48,609 bases of DNA from Bacteroidales bacterium (lineage in GTDB: Bacteria; Bacteroidota; Bacteroidia; Bacteroidales; VadinHA17): assembly GCA_012514255.1 (NCBI GenBank), contig JAAZAP010000244.1, positions 1 to 48,609 on the forward strand, written 5' to 3'. Below are positions 20,228-29,361 of this stretch, one piece after another; positions within the stretch are counted from its first letter, which is position 1; every line of letters starts with the position of its first letter. Under the pieces are notes generated by a model. It did not search any database, was not told where the DNA came from, and was given only the letters and a program-made list of their open reading frames with translations. Both the position numbers and the translations under genes were made by a program.

Positions 20228-21775
20228 ATGAGAATCCGCCTGACAATACTGCTCGCAACCCTGCTCTCATTCTTCGCATGTACGGAGCCTGAACCGGATC
20301 TGCCCTTAATTGAGACAGATGAAAACGGACTGGCTGAAAATATGTTTACCGAATGGCCCGCCTATGATCCGGTTATCTCCTATAAATTCAGCGATGACTA
20401 TCCTGATTATGAGATGCCAACAAGGAATCTTCCATATACGGGAAGGAACCTCGACTGGACCATGCACGACGGCTGGTGGTCATTCTTTGCAGGGACAAAC
20501 GCCAACCCGCTGGTGACGGAAGAGGCAGTGCAGCCTATGCTTGAACGCCTGAACACTGACTTTGCCTATATACGTGACGTGATGGGCTGGCCTCCTGATA
20601 TGGCAGTGCAGAATGGGTACAGGAGCGCCGTGTTCCTGTACGGGTCAGGGCTCAGTACTGATGATGCCTCAAATACTGAAACAGGAGGATGGCAGAGCTG
20701 GGTCTCAATAAACAATACTGACTGGCCGGTAATCCTTATATCTTATTATCCGATCTACTGCTTTGACCCGGATTGCAATTACCAGGATATTGAATTTCAG
20801 ACTGATGCCGTGGTTCATGAGGGCATCCATACCATGTTCTCATCCATGCCCGGAAGGAATAACAAAGCCTGGTTTCATGAGGGCAGTAACTGCTGGCTGC
20901 AGGCCACCATGGAGCTTGACCGCTCCGGACTGACCGATTACAGCGGATTGAAATTCGGATGGCTGGCCGCAGGAAGCATCATTGCTCCTTTCATTCCCAT
21001 TGAATGCTATGGCGGCTGGCTGGCAGACGGATCTTTCGGAGGACCGAACTATGAAGGCCTGAATGACAATACCCGCCGCATACTGGGAGGAGTGCAGTAC
21101 AGTGAGGTATTCCCCACATTTCTTGCTGAATACCTTGGCTATTACAGCATCCCGTGGATATGGCAGAATTGCCGGGGCATGGTACTCTCAGGTATGGGAA
21201 CCGTTATGGGGGAGGAACAGATGAGACGGCTCATACAGGAGTACCGTGCCAGGCTCTGCCTTGCTGACCTGGGTCGATACGAGGCTGCGGTGATGAGGAT
21301 GTACAATGACAATATGGGAGTGCGCATCTATTCGGAGTTCAGCACCGCACCGGCAGAAGACTGGACCGCCACACCCTATGCAGCAACAATCCGTGATGAT
21401 GATGGCTGGCTTATCCCCGAAGAGAGGACTCTTCCCGGATGGACAGGTGCCAACATTGTTCCGTTGAAAGTTGAGGGTGAGAGCGTGACTGTGACCTTTG
21501 ATGCCATGAATAACAATATGTCCCTGCAGCTCTGCTACCGTACTGCTGACGGCAAGGCTGTCTATTGTGATCCGGTTACCGGAGGTGATTGCACCATTGT
21601 TACCAGAGAACTCAGGCCGGCCAATGATGTGGTTTTTGCTGTCATCACCAACCTTGATTATACCTATTCGGTCATCAACCAGCGCTCCCTGCATTATTCA
21701 TACCGGCTTAAACCCGGTAACGGAGTAAAAGCCACAGCTGATATTCATACTGACTGGTTCGACTGGACCCGCTAG
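20228..21775 (+). CDS. putative gluzincin-type metallopeptidase lipoprotein
   Basis: 515 residues with a short lipoprotein signal (LLSFFAC, Cys18). Residues 197-201 are HEGIH, a match to the zinc-protease HExxH motif, followed 17 residues later by WFHEG (215-219), which resembles the W..EG glutamate-ligand motif of gluzincins. The surrounding sequence (helical, aromatic-rich, ending in beta strands at about 400-515) fits a secreted zinc peptidase with a C-terminal beta domain. From memory it may belong with DUF6055-like proteins, unverified. The gene follows the four-repeat lipoprotein on the same strand beyond a terminator. Its stop codon overlaps the stop codon of the convergent HprK/S26 gene. 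Proteolytic activity is inferred from the motif alone. Confidence 0.65.
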   Translation: MRIRLTILLATLLSFFACTEPEPDLPLIETDENGLAENMFTEWPAYDPVISYKFSDDYPDYEMPTRNLPYTGRNLDWTMHDGWWSFFAGTNANPLVTEEAVQPMLERLNTDFAYIRDVMGWPPDMAVQNGYRSAVFLYGSGLSTDDASNTETGGWQSWVSINNTDWPVILISYYPIYCFDPDCNYQDIEFQTDAVVHEGIHTMFSSMPGRNNKAWFHEGSNCWLQATMELDRSGLTDYSGLKFGWLAAGSIIAPFIPIECYGGWLADGSFGGPNYEGLNDNTRRILGGVQYSEVFPTFLAEYLGYYSIPWIWQNCRGMVLSGMGTVMGEEQMRRLIQEYRARLCLADLGRYEAAVMRMYNDNMGVRIYSEFSTAPAEDWTATPYAATIRDDDGWLIPEERTLPGWTGANIVPLKVEGESVTVTFDAMNNNMSLQLCYRTADGKAVYCDPVTGGDCTIVTRELRPANDVVFAVITNLDYTYSVINQRSLHYSYRLKPGNGVKATADIHTDWFDWTR

Positions 21776-23427
21776 GCCTGTCTCCTCCTGACCCACCCGG
21801 CGACCATCGCTCCCATCCTGTTGATCCACCGGGGCAGGCGGCGGCGGGGAGCAGGGAGCTGCCGGCCCGAGCGGGTCACTGACAGCACCATGCCAATTAT
21901 TGTCTCCCGGCCGGCAGGCTCATCGGCGCGCACGGCGGCGTCACCGCAGGTGACAATACGCTTGCGACCGGAAACTTTCATCACCTTAATGATCCTGTGC
22001 AGAACGAAGCCGCCGTCGCGCCGCAACGCAACTATCTGCCCCGCCGCCGCCTGCCCCGCACCATGCGGGCTGATCACCACCATGTCGCCCGGCCTGATGG
22101 CGGGCCACATGCTGAAGCCCCCGGCAGTGACAGCCACAGTGCGCCCCTCGCCAAGCATCCCGATGACAGTTGCAGCGGCAAGCTGCTTCTCTTCCGTCTC
22201 ACGCAACATAAGGTAATCGCGTATGGTATCATCAGGCAGGAACGAAAGCCTGCTCACCCTCACCGTGGCTGCCAGGTCATCCGCCGCCGCCGCCAGCCTT
22301 GACGCGACCTCCCTGTCCCAGTTCTGCTGGATGCAGTTGGATAGTATCATTGCCACCGCCTCCGCCCCGGCAACAGGCTCGGACACGTTGGCGGCGCCAT
22401 GCCTGATGACCCACAGGTGGTCAAGGGGGGCCGAGCGGGGTTCATCATTGCGGTATACTGGGGTGTTATGCATCACCCAGCTGCCATCCTCAAGGCGCAG
22501 CACCAGCCTGTCGTCGTGTATGACCCTGTCGCCCACCCTGTCAAAGATCCTCGCCAGGGTGGTTTTGCCGCTGCCGGAGCGGCCCGTGAAGAGCCATCCC
22601 CTGCCGCCACACAACACCCCGGAGCCATGAATCATAATCTCTCCGGCCCGGGAGAAAAGAAAGTACAGAAGAAGGCCGTCAAGCGGCCAGGGAAGAGGAT
22701 CTACGGTAATGCCGGATGTGCGGGCGTTGCTATTATCAGCGGAAAGATCAGGAGCGTACCTGTCAGGGATAGGGCCGGTATGCGAATTTACTCCTGGTTT
22801 ATCACCACATGAATCCTGAGGCTGATCATCTGTAGCGTCAGGCCCTGGCAGAGTATCTTCAACGTCAGGCCCTGGCAGAGTATCTTCAGCGTCAAGCCCG
22901 GGCCTGGAACCTGAATCCGGCTTGCCGTGCGGGGTGTCTGAAAAGATCTTCCACCGTTTTTCGCCGTGAGGCATTACAAGCAGGGCCATCCTCTCCGGTT
23001 CCCTCAGGAACACCCGTGCACAGGTCACCCCCTCGCCTGAGAACACCTCCCAGAAGGGCTCACCCGAGTTACGCACCCCGCCCGGCACCTCCTCCATCAT
23101 CTGAGCATCAAACACCTTTTCCACCCCGTCAGGTATCTCACCCGCTCCCGGCTCGACCTCCACAACCAGGTCAGCCTCAGCAGCCAGATAAGACTCTGTT
23201 CCTGCCGCCGGGTCAGACACGGCCCCGGCAGTCCAAAAGGGAATGCCCGTGTCAATCATCCCGGTATCAGCATCGGTAAAAATGCCCGGAGCGGCATCAA
23301 TAAACATAATGTGCCGGTCATCAGATGGTACCTCAAAAGCCCTGAAACGCTCATCAGGCCGGATGGCCACATCCTCCCGCGAACAGAGCCTGATCCTCCT
23401 CCCGGCTATGACGAGATCAACAGTCAC
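21772..23427 (-). CDS. HprK-like kinase / S26 signal-peptidase-like fusion protein
   Basis: 551 residues in three parts. Residues 1 to about 180 are an acidic, poorly conserved region. A linker with three 9-residue repeats follows. From about 255 comes an HprK/PEP-carboxykinase-like P-loop domain with IMIHGSG and Walker A GRSGSGKTT (about 279-287). From about 430 to 520 there is an S24/S26 peptidase-like domain: GGFSMWPAIRPGDMVVI with the SMxP serine, then VLHRIIKV and TCGDA, a pattern like the SipW/ER-type signal peptidases that use a Ser-His dyad. No signal peptide or convincing membrane anchor is visible, which is odd for a signal peptidase. The GTG start overlaps the pqqD-like stop codon (GTGA), implying translational coupling. 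Substrate unknown. Confidence 0.8.
   Translation of the reverse strand: MTVDLVIAGRRIRLCSREDVAIRPDERFRAFEVPSDDRHIMFIDAAPGIFTDADTGMIDTGIPFWTAGAVSDPAAGTESYLAAEADLVVEVEPGAGEIPDGVEKVFDAQMMEEVPGGVRNSGEPFWEVFSGEGVTCARVFLREPERMALLVMPHGEKRWKIFSDTPHGKPDSGSRPGLDAEDTLPGPDVEDTLPGPDATDDQPQDSCGDKPGVNSHTGPIPDRYAPDLSADNSNARTSGITVDPLPWPLDGLLLYFLFSRAGEIMIHGSGVLCGGRGWLFTGRSGSGKTTLARIFDRVGDRVIHDDRLVLRLEDGSWVMHNTPVYRNDEPRSAPLDHLWVIRHGAANVSEPVAGAEAVAMILSNCIQQNWDREVASRLAAAADDLAATVRVSRLSFLPDDTIRDYLMLRETEEKQLAAATVIGMLGEGRTVAVTAGGFSMWPAIRPGDMVVISPHGAGQAAAGQIVALRRDGGFVLHRIIKVMKVSGRKRIVTCGDAAVRADEPAGRETIIGMVLSVTRSGRQLPAPRRRLPRWINRMGAMVAGWVRRRQA
22836..22916 (-). repeat. 27-bp tandem repeats inside the HprK/S26 gene
   Basis: Two nearly identical 27-bp units (22836-22862 and 22863-22889) and a diverged third (22890-22916). 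They encode repeats of the form GPDVEDTLP in the acidic linker before the kinase-like domain. The unit length equals that of the unrelated metH repeat. Confidence 0.85.
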
Positions 23428-23720
23428 GGCTCGCGGAACTGAAGAAATTCCTTTATCTCCCTGAAGAACTCCAGCGCATCTTTTTCGGCAACATCAGGTT
23501 CAACGTCGAACTCTTCCACTATCTTTGACGTTATATCACTGATGGCTCGCTTCCCGTCAATTTTCTCCCAGATAAATGCACCGGTCTCAGTAAGCCTGTA
23601 TAGTGAATCCATATCGGCTATATTGCCGGTCAGCGGTATCAGCAGATACTCGTCGTTGATCCTGCGATAAACAACCGCCGGCGAATGGGAAGGTATGGAA
23701 GAGAGAGTAATCATAATCAT
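23424..23720 (-). CDS. PqqD-family protein (RiPP recognition element-like)
   Basis: 98 residues. The family pattern is clear: a basic/aromatic beta hairpin (VVYRRINDEYLLIPLTG), then SLYRLTETGAFIWEKIDG, and a helix-rich end (ISDITSKIVEEFDVEPDVAEKDALEFFREIKEFLQ). This is the PqqD winged-helix fold, which in characterised systems binds the leader peptide of a ribosomally made, modified peptide; in other loci PqqD-like proteins accompany HprK-like kinases. Start ATG at 23718-23720; a second ATG 6 bp downstream is possible because the promoter box ends only 10 bp upstream. It overlaps the next gene by 4 bp. It is the first gene of a two-gene operon; no radical-SAM partner is visible. Confidence 0.85.
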   Translation of the reverse strand: MIMITLSSIPSHSPAVVYRRINDEYLLIPLTGNIADMDSLYRLTETGAFIWEKIDGKRAISDITSKIVEEFDVEPDVAEKDALEFFREIKEFLQFREP

Positions 23721-23730
23721 TCAATCAACT

Positions 23731-23738
23731 CAAAGATA
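23731..23738 (-). promoter_or_regulatory. pqqD-like operon -7 element (TATCTTTG)
   Basis: Perfect TAnnTTTG match on the minus strand. Its end is only 10 bp from the first possible ATG, so the mRNA would be almost leaderless or initiate at the second ATG (23714). It forms an inverted repeat with the rnr box. Confidence 0.5.
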
Positions 23739-23751
23739 GCCAATTTCGGCC

Positions 23752-23759
23752 TATCTTTG
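23752..23759 (+). promoter_or_regulatory. rnr -7 element (TATCTTTG)
   Basis: Perfect TAnnTTTG match on the plus strand, ending 23 bp before the rnr ATG. It is the mirror copy of the box at 23731-23738; the two are separated by 13 bp. Confidence 0.55.
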
Positions 23760-23782
23760 GAAATCTAAATTAAAGACCAGAA

Positions 23783-25927
23783 ATGTCAAGAAAAAAACAA
23801 CCCGCTAAAAACGGAATTGATCAGAAGAAACTTATTGAGCTCATCATCAAGGTGATGGCAAAGAATCCCAGGCAACCACTTAACTACAAACAGATAGCCT
23901 CACGCCTTCAGTTCACTGAGAAAGAGGAGAAGAGGGCCCTCTCCGATGCCCTCCTGAGGATGAAGAAGGACGGCACCGCCGAGGAGCGGGGCCACGGCAA
24001 GTATATCCTTAAAGCCGTCGGCGGTTATATCACAGGCACCATTGATCTCACCAAGTTCGGCTACGCCTTCGTTATAACTGATGAGATGGAAGATGATGTC
24101 TTTATCGCAGCGCGAAACCTTAACACCGCACTCCACGGTGACCAGGTGAAGGTGCTGCTCTATGCGCGCCACAAGGGCAAACGCCCCGAGGGCGAGGTGG
24201 TTGAGATCATCAGTCGGTCACGCGCCACCTTCGTCGGAACCATCGAACTGACAAAGCAATTCGCGTTCCTCATCCCTGACAACAAGAACATGCCCTTCGA
24301 CCTCTTCATACCCCTCTCCAAACTCAACGGGGCCAAACAGGGACAAAAAGCGGTGGCACGGATCGTGGAGTGGGATCAGCGTTCGCGAAACCCCGTGGGC
24401 GAGATTGTTGAGGTACTAGGCAACCCGGGAGAGAATGACACCGAGATGCACGCCATCCTGGCAGAGTTCGGCCTGCCCAACAGGTTCGAGCCGGAGATCG
24501 AAGCAGCTGCTGAAAAGATTCCCGCTGAGATAACCGCTGAGGATATCGCCGCGAGGCGTGACTTACGCGAAGTACCTACCTTCACCATTGACCCTGAGGA
24601 CGCGAAGGACTTTGACGACGCCCTGTCGGTTGTCAAACTGCCCAACGGCAATATGGAGGTAGGTGTCCACATTGCAGATGTGACCCACTATGTCAGGCCC
24701 GGCTCAGCCATAGAAAAGGTTGCCCAGGAGAGGGCTACCTCGGTCTACCTCGTTGACCGTACCATACCCATGCTGCCGGAGAGACTGTCAAACCATATCT
24801 GCTCCCTTAATCCAGGTGAGGACAAACTCACCTATTCTGCCGTCTTTGAGCTCGATGCTAAAGCCAACGTCATCAGCGAATGGTTCGGGCGAACAATCAT
24901 CAACTCAGACATGCGCTTCTCCTACTCCGAAGCCCAGCAGGTAATCGACACCGGCGAGGGCGAGATGAAGGAGCAGCTGCTGACCCTCCATAACCTGGCC
25001 CAGCTCCTTCGTAGTAAACGCTTCGCCGCAGGCTCATTCGCCTTTGAACGACTGGAGGTCAAGTTCAATCTCAGCGAGAAGGGCGTACCCCTGGGCATCC
25101 TCTTCCGTGAGTTCGGCACAGCCAACCAGCTGATAGAGGAGTTCATGCTCCTGGCCAACAAGCGGGTGGCGGAATTTGTAGGCAGGAAACTGAAGGGAAA
25201 AACATTCGTCTACCGTATCCATGACAAGCCCGATCCCGAGAAACTCAGTTCATTCAGCTACTTCATCAAGCGGTTCGGCTATGAGCTTGATACAGAGAAC
25301 GTAAAGGGCCTCCCGGCCGCCATGAACAAATTGATGGACGAAGTGGCCGGCAAGAAGGAACAGAATATTGTTGAGACCCTCGCCCTGCGCTCAATGGCCA
25401 AGGCGGTTTATTCAACGGATAATATTGGTCATTACGGCCTCGCTTTCAGCCACTACACCCATTTCACCTCACCCATACGCCGCTATCCTGACATGATGGT
25501 GCACCGCCTGCTGACAAAATACCTTGACAAACAGCCGGCACGCGACAATGACAAGTATGTAAAGCTGTGCGAGCACTCCTCAAGGATGGAACGCCTGGCT
25601 ACCGATGCGGAGAGGGCATCAATCAAATACAAGCAGGTGGAGTTCATGAGCGACAAGATAGGGAAGGTTTTTGAGGGAGTCATCTCGGGCGTGACCGAAT
25701 GGGGCATCTACGTTGAGATCATTGAGAACCAGTGCGAGGGAATGGTTGCCATCAGGGAGCTGCAGGACGACTACTTCGAGTACGACGAGGAGAACTATTG
25801 CATCCGCGGAAGGCACTCAGGCAAGGTATATATGCTGGGCGACAAGGTCAGCGTTGAGGTGGTGAAGGCCGACCTGCAGAAGCGGCAATTGGATTACAGG
25901 CTTGCCGACTCGTCTGAAGAGGATTAA
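23783..25927 (+). CDS. rnr: ribonuclease R
   Basis: Processive 3'-to-5' exoribonuclease that degrades structured RNA. 714 residues, in the family range. A basic N-terminus with winged-helix domain (about 10-70) is followed by cold-shock domains (about 75-220), the RNB catalytic domain with the metal-binding DPEDAKDFDDAL motif (about 270-281), HYGLAFSHYTHFTSPIRRYPD (about 550-570), and an S1 domain near the end (GKVFEGVISGVTEWGIYVEI). ATG start at 23783. It is transcribed divergently from the pqqD-like operon and converges on ispG. Confidence 0.96.
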   Translation: MSRKKQPAKNGIDQKKLIELIIKVMAKNPRQPLNYKQIASRLQFTEKEEKRALSDALLRMKKDGTAEERGHGKYILKAVGGYITGTIDLTKFGYAFVITDEMEDDVFIAARNLNTALHGDQVKVLLYARHKGKRPEGEVVEIISRSRATFVGTIELTKQFAFLIPDNKNMPFDLFIPLSKLNGAKQGQKAVARIVEWDQRSRNPVGEIVEVLGNPGENDTEMHAILAEFGLPNRFEPEIEAAAEKIPAEITAEDIAARRDLREVPTFTIDPEDAKDFDDALSVVKLPNGNMEVGVHIADVTHYVRPGSAIEKVAQERATSVYLVDRTIPMLPERLSNHICSLNPGEDKLTYSAVFELDAKANVISEWFGRTIINSDMRFSYSEAQQVIDTGEGEMKEQLLTLHNLAQLLRSKRFAAGSFAFERLEVKFNLSEKGVPLGILFREFGTANQLIEEFMLLANKRVAEFVGRKLKGKTFVYRIHDKPDPEKLSSFSYFIKRFGYELDTENVKGLPAAMNKLMDEVAGKKEQNIVETLALRSMAKAVYSTDNIGHYGLAFSHYTHFTSPIRRYPDMMVHRLLTKYLDKQPARDNDKYVKLCEHSSRMERLATDAERASIKYKQVEFMSDKIGKVFEGVISGVTEWGIYVEIIENQCEGMVAIRELQDDYFEYDEENYCIRGRHSGKVYMLGDKVSVEVVKADLQKRQLDYRLADSSEED

Positions 25928-25998
25928 CCGAATCTCTTGTCTGCCGACTCGTCTGAGACAAATCAGAAGTCGCGGCCTTCCAACCCGCCTGATGAGAA

Positions 25999-27651
25999 TT
26001 AGCTGGATTTCCTGCCGGCCTGGTCACTGCTGATCAGTTCCAGCAGCCTGTCCAGCGCCTCGGCCTCGGGAACATTTTTATATACCGGCTCGGTGCCGCG
26101 ATAGATGTGCACTTTCCCTTCAGCGGCGCCCACATAGCCATAATCGGCTCCCGCCATCTCGCCGGGACCGTTGACAACGCATCCCATGACAGCTATCTTC
26201 ATCCCCGTCAGGTGGGCGGTGGCAGCCTTGACCTTCTGCACAGCCTCCTGCAGGTTGAACTTCGTTCTCCCGCAGGTGGGGCATGAGATGTACCTGGTGC
26301 GGGTGATGCGTGCTTCCGTTGCCTGAAGAATGGAGAAAGCCAGCCTGCGAAGAGCTTCGCCCTGAACGGCCCCTTTATTACTTATACAGAGTCCTGCCGG
26401 ATGCCGTGCAATAAAGAATCTGCCAAGAAGGGTGGCCGCCTCTGTTGCCAGCTGCTCTGCATCATCACAGCTGAAGACCGGATTGAGAAGTTTGTCATAG
26501 GCCTGCATGCCTGCCTTAGTACGGAGCTCAACTGGTGAAACTATCAGGGCCTCACCGGTGAAAGCTGCGCCAGACTCATCTAAAAATTTCATATGAATCT
26601 CCCCGTCCAGGTTCCTGTAAGCACTGCTTTCTTCGGGCAGGCTCTTATCCCCGGGATTATCCCATGACCGACTACTTTCGGATAACTCCCCGGGAGTCTG
26701 CCCCGCAACTAAAGCAAATACCTGCGGGATCCAGCGTTCACCGGCTCTCTGCTGCTCCAGGGGCAGAACGGGATCCATCACCCTCCCTTTCTCCCCGGCT
26801 ATAGCGTTTATAATAGCATGTGCCACAGATATCTCTGCCTCGGGCGGTTCTGACAGCGAGACCCTTACCGTGTCACCTATACCCTCTGCCAGCAGCGTGC
26901 CGGTGCCGGCGGCGGAGATGATACGGCCGTCCTCACCCTCACCTGCCTCGGTGATGCCCAGGTGTACCGGGAAAAACATTCCCTCTTCAGCCATCATCTT
27001 CACCAGCAGCCTGTTAGCCATGACCATTGTGAGGGTGTCTGACGATTTCATTGAGACCACAATTCTCCTGAATCCTTCTCCCCTGAATATCTTCAGGAAC
27101 TCTATAGCCGAGACAGCCATCCCTTCGGGTGTATTCCCGTAGCGGGTCATGATGCGGTCAGAGAGCGATCCGTGGTTCACCCCAATGCGCACCGCAGTGC
27201 CGTATTCCGTACAAATCTTTATCAGCGGCAGCAGTCGCTCCCTGGTGCGCTCCAGCTCGGCCATCCACTCAGTTTCAGTCAGCTCCTGCCTGATGAATGA
27301 AGCCCGTTTGTCAGCGTAGTTGCCCGGGTTAATGCGTACCTTCTCCACGATGCGCGCCGCCGTTTCAGCAGCAGCAGGATTGAAATGAATGTCAGCACAC
27401 AGCGGCGTGTTAAATCCTGCCGCCCGCAGACCGCTCTTAATGGCCGCAAGGTTCTCCGCCTCACGTACTCCCTGCGCCGTCAGCCGCACCAGCTCCCCTC
27501 CCGCTTCAATTATCCGTATGCACTGGCTGACGCTGGCTGCTGTGTCCAGAGTATCGGTATTGGTCATGCTCTGAACGCGCACAGGCAGGTCGCCGCCCAT
27601 GGTGAGGGTGCCAACGCTAATTATATCAGATTTGTATTTCGTGACTTTCAT
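25999..27651 (-). CDS. ispG: 4-hydroxy-3-methylbut-2-enyl diphosphate synthase (long form)
   Basis: Penultimate enzyme of the MEP isoprenoid pathway; converts MEcPP to HMBPP with a [4Fe-4S] cluster. The N-terminal TIM barrel (GDLPVRVQSMTNTDT, LCADIHFNP, VRINPGNYA, RIGVNHGSLSDR) and the C-terminal cluster domain (SCPTCGRTKFNL and MGCVVNGPGE, giving the three Cys and the Glu ligand) are intact. At 550 residues it is the three-domain form seen in Bacteroidetes and plants, though I recall most Bacteroidetes homologues being somewhat longer. The central insert (about 290-400) is poorly conserved and contains a Ser/Glu-rich stretch. It lies 83 bp after cysS on the same strand with no promoter box, so it is likely co-transcribed. 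Confidence 0.95.
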   Translation of the reverse strand: MKVTKYKSDIISVGTLTMGGDLPVRVQSMTNTDTLDTAASVSQCIRIIEAGGELVRLTAQGVREAENLAAIKSGLRAAGFNTPLCADIHFNPAAAETAARIVEKVRINPGNYADKRASFIRQELTETEWMAELERTRERLLPLIKICTEYGTAVRIGVNHGSLSDRIMTRYGNTPEGMAVSAIEFLKIFRGEGFRRIVVSMKSSDTLTMVMANRLLVKMMAEEGMFFPVHLGITEAGEGEDGRIISAAGTGTLLAEGIGDTVRVSLSEPPEAEISVAHAIINAIAGEKGRVMDPVLPLEQQRAGERWIPQVFALVAGQTPGELSESSRSWDNPGDKSLPEESSAYRNLDGEIHMKFLDESGAAFTGEALIVSPVELRTKAGMQAYDKLLNPVFSCDDAEQLATEAATLLGRFFIARHPAGLCISNKGAVQGEALRRLAFSILQATEARITRTRYISCPTCGRTKFNLQEAVQKVKAATAHLTGMKIAVMGCVVNGPGEMAGADYGYVGAAEGKVHIYRGTEPVYKNVPEAEALDRLLELISSDQAGRKSS

Positions 27652-27734
27652 TTTATTAAGTCATTGCAGTGCCGGTGGGCTTCCATGATGAGATCTTTCC
27701 CGAGCTGTTCATCTGTGGCTCCGGGCACTGCCGC

Positions 27735-29204
27735 TCATGCCGTTATCTCCCAGTCGTACCCGTCCTTGCGGTCCTTGACGGTGATACCAAGCTCTGCAAG
27801 CCTGTCGCGTATGCGGTCAGAGACGCTCCACTCCTTCCTCGCCTTGGCCTCCTGCCTGATATCGAGCAAAAGCTTCAGCACCCCGTCAAGCCTTTCCGTA
27901 CCGGCCGATTCCTCAGCCCGGAGACCGAACAGGTCATGAATAAAGACCCTGAAGAGCTCCTGCAGGGACTCGATATCCGCCTTCATCAGCTTCTCCTTGC
28001 CGTCGTTGACCAGGTTGATTATCCTCACGGCGTCAAAGAGCTGCGCTATGGCCACGGGAGTGTTGAGGTCGTCGCTCATTGCCTCGCGGCACTTCGCGGC
28101 GATGCCGCTGACGTCAGCCGTGGAGCTCCCTGAAGGGGTCAGTCCTGCCAGGGTCTTCTCCGCGTTCATCAGCTTTTGCAGTCCCAGCGAGGCTGCCAGC
28201 AGGGCCTCATTGCTGAAGTCGAGTGTGCTGCGGTAGTGTGCCTGCAGCATGAAGAAGCGGATAGTCATGGGCGAGTAAGCTCTTGCCAGCAACTCATGTG
28301 ATCCGCTGTACATCTCCTCCAGGGTGATGAAGTTGCCCAGTGACCGCGCCATCTTCTGCCCGTTGATTGTCACCATGTTGTTATGCACCCAGTAACGTAC
28401 CGGCGCGTGGCCCTGTGCGGCGGTGCTCTGCGCTATCTCGCACTCATGGTGCGGGAAGATCAGGTCCATGCCCCCGCCATGGATATCAAAGGTCTCACCT
28501 AAATATTTTGTGCTCATCACCGAACACTCGAGGTGCCACCCCGGAAAACCCTCGCTCCACTTCGACGGCCATCTCATTATATGTCCCGGTGAGGCTTTCT
28601 TCCACAGGGCGAAATCGAACTGTCCCCGCTTCTCATCCTGTCCCTCCAGGGTGCGACTGTTGGCACGCATATCCTCCAGGATCCTTCCCGACAGGGTGCC
28701 GTAGTTGTGCTCCCTGTCATACTTCTCCACATCGAAATAGACGGAGCCGTTCACCTCATATGCATATCCGCTCCCGATAAGTCGTTCCACCATCTGCTGC
28801 TGCTCGATGATATGACCGGTGGCACGAGGCTCAATGGATGGCGGCAGGGTGTTCAGCTTCTCCATGGCATGATGATAGCTGTTCATGTACTTCTGCACTA
28901 TCTCCATCGGCTCAAGGTGCTCCTGCCTGGCGCGTCTGCTGATCTTGTCCTCACCGCTCTCTTCGGCTTCATTCTCCAGGTGGCCCACGTCGGTGATGTT
29001 GCGCACATAGCGAACCCTGTAGCCCAGGTGCATCAGGTACCTGTAGAGCACGTCGAAGGTGACAGCCGGACGGGCATGACCCAGGTGGGCCTCACTATAG
29101 ACCGTGGGGCCGCATACATACATGCCCGCGAATGGCGGGGACAGTGGTTCAAACAGCTCCTTCCTGCGTGAAAGGGTATTGTATAGATAAAGTGCACTTT
29201 TCAT
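27735..29204 (-). CDS. cysS: cysteinyl-tRNA synthetase
   Basis: Charges tRNA-Cys. 489 residues from the ATG at 29202-29204; a longer open frame to 29405 runs back into non-coding repeat sequence and is not the gene start. Class I motifs: HLGH (the HIGH signature, in [13 protein letters not shown]) and KMARS (the KMSKS signature, in KMARSLGNF). Zinc ligands are in [15 protein letters not shown] and HHECEIAQS. The DALR and anticodon-binding parts fill the C-terminal 150 residues. A promoter box lies 17 bp upstream of the start. First gene of a cysS-ispG unit. Confidence 0.97.
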   Translation of the reverse strand: MKSALYLYNTLSRRKELFEPLSPPFAGMYVCGPTVYSEAHLGHARPAVTFDVLYRYLMHLGYRVRYVRNITDVGHLENEAEESGEDKISRRARQEHLEPMEIVQKYMNSYHHAMEKLNTLPPSIEPRATGHIIEQQQMVERLIGSGYAYEVNGSVYFDVEKYDREHNYGTLSGRILEDMRANSRTLEGQDEKRGQFDFALWKKASPGHIMRWPSKWSEGFPGWHLECSVMSTKYLGETFDIHGGGMDLIFPHHECEIAQSTAAQGHAPVRYWVHNNMVTINGQKMARSLGNFITLEEMYSGSHELLARAYSPMTIRFFMLQAHYRSTLDFSNEALLAASLGLQKLMNAEKTLAGLTPSGSSTADVSGIAAKCREAMSDDLNTPVAIAQLFDAVRIINLVNDGKEKLMKADIESLQELFRVFIHDLFGLRAEESAGTERLDGVLKLLLDIRQEAKARKEWSVSDRIRDRLAELGITVKDRKDGYDWEITA

Positions 29205-29221
29205 TTCTGAGGCCGTTTGTG

Positions 29222-29229
29222 CAAAAGTA
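29222..29229 (-). promoter_or_regulatory. cysS -7 element (TACTTTTG)
   Basis: Perfect TAnnTTTG match on the minus strand, ending 17 bp before the cysS ATG. It supports 29204 rather than 29405 as the start. Confidence 0.55.
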
Positions 29230-29361
29230 ATGCTTTTAGAGCATAATGGTGTCACAAAACCATCAAGGGCCTCGCAGCGTGGCGGCCGGCGAAAGGAGGC
29301 AACTGGCAGGATTTGCGATCTGCGATTTGTGATTGCCGATTTATGGCCGCAGGTCAGGTTG

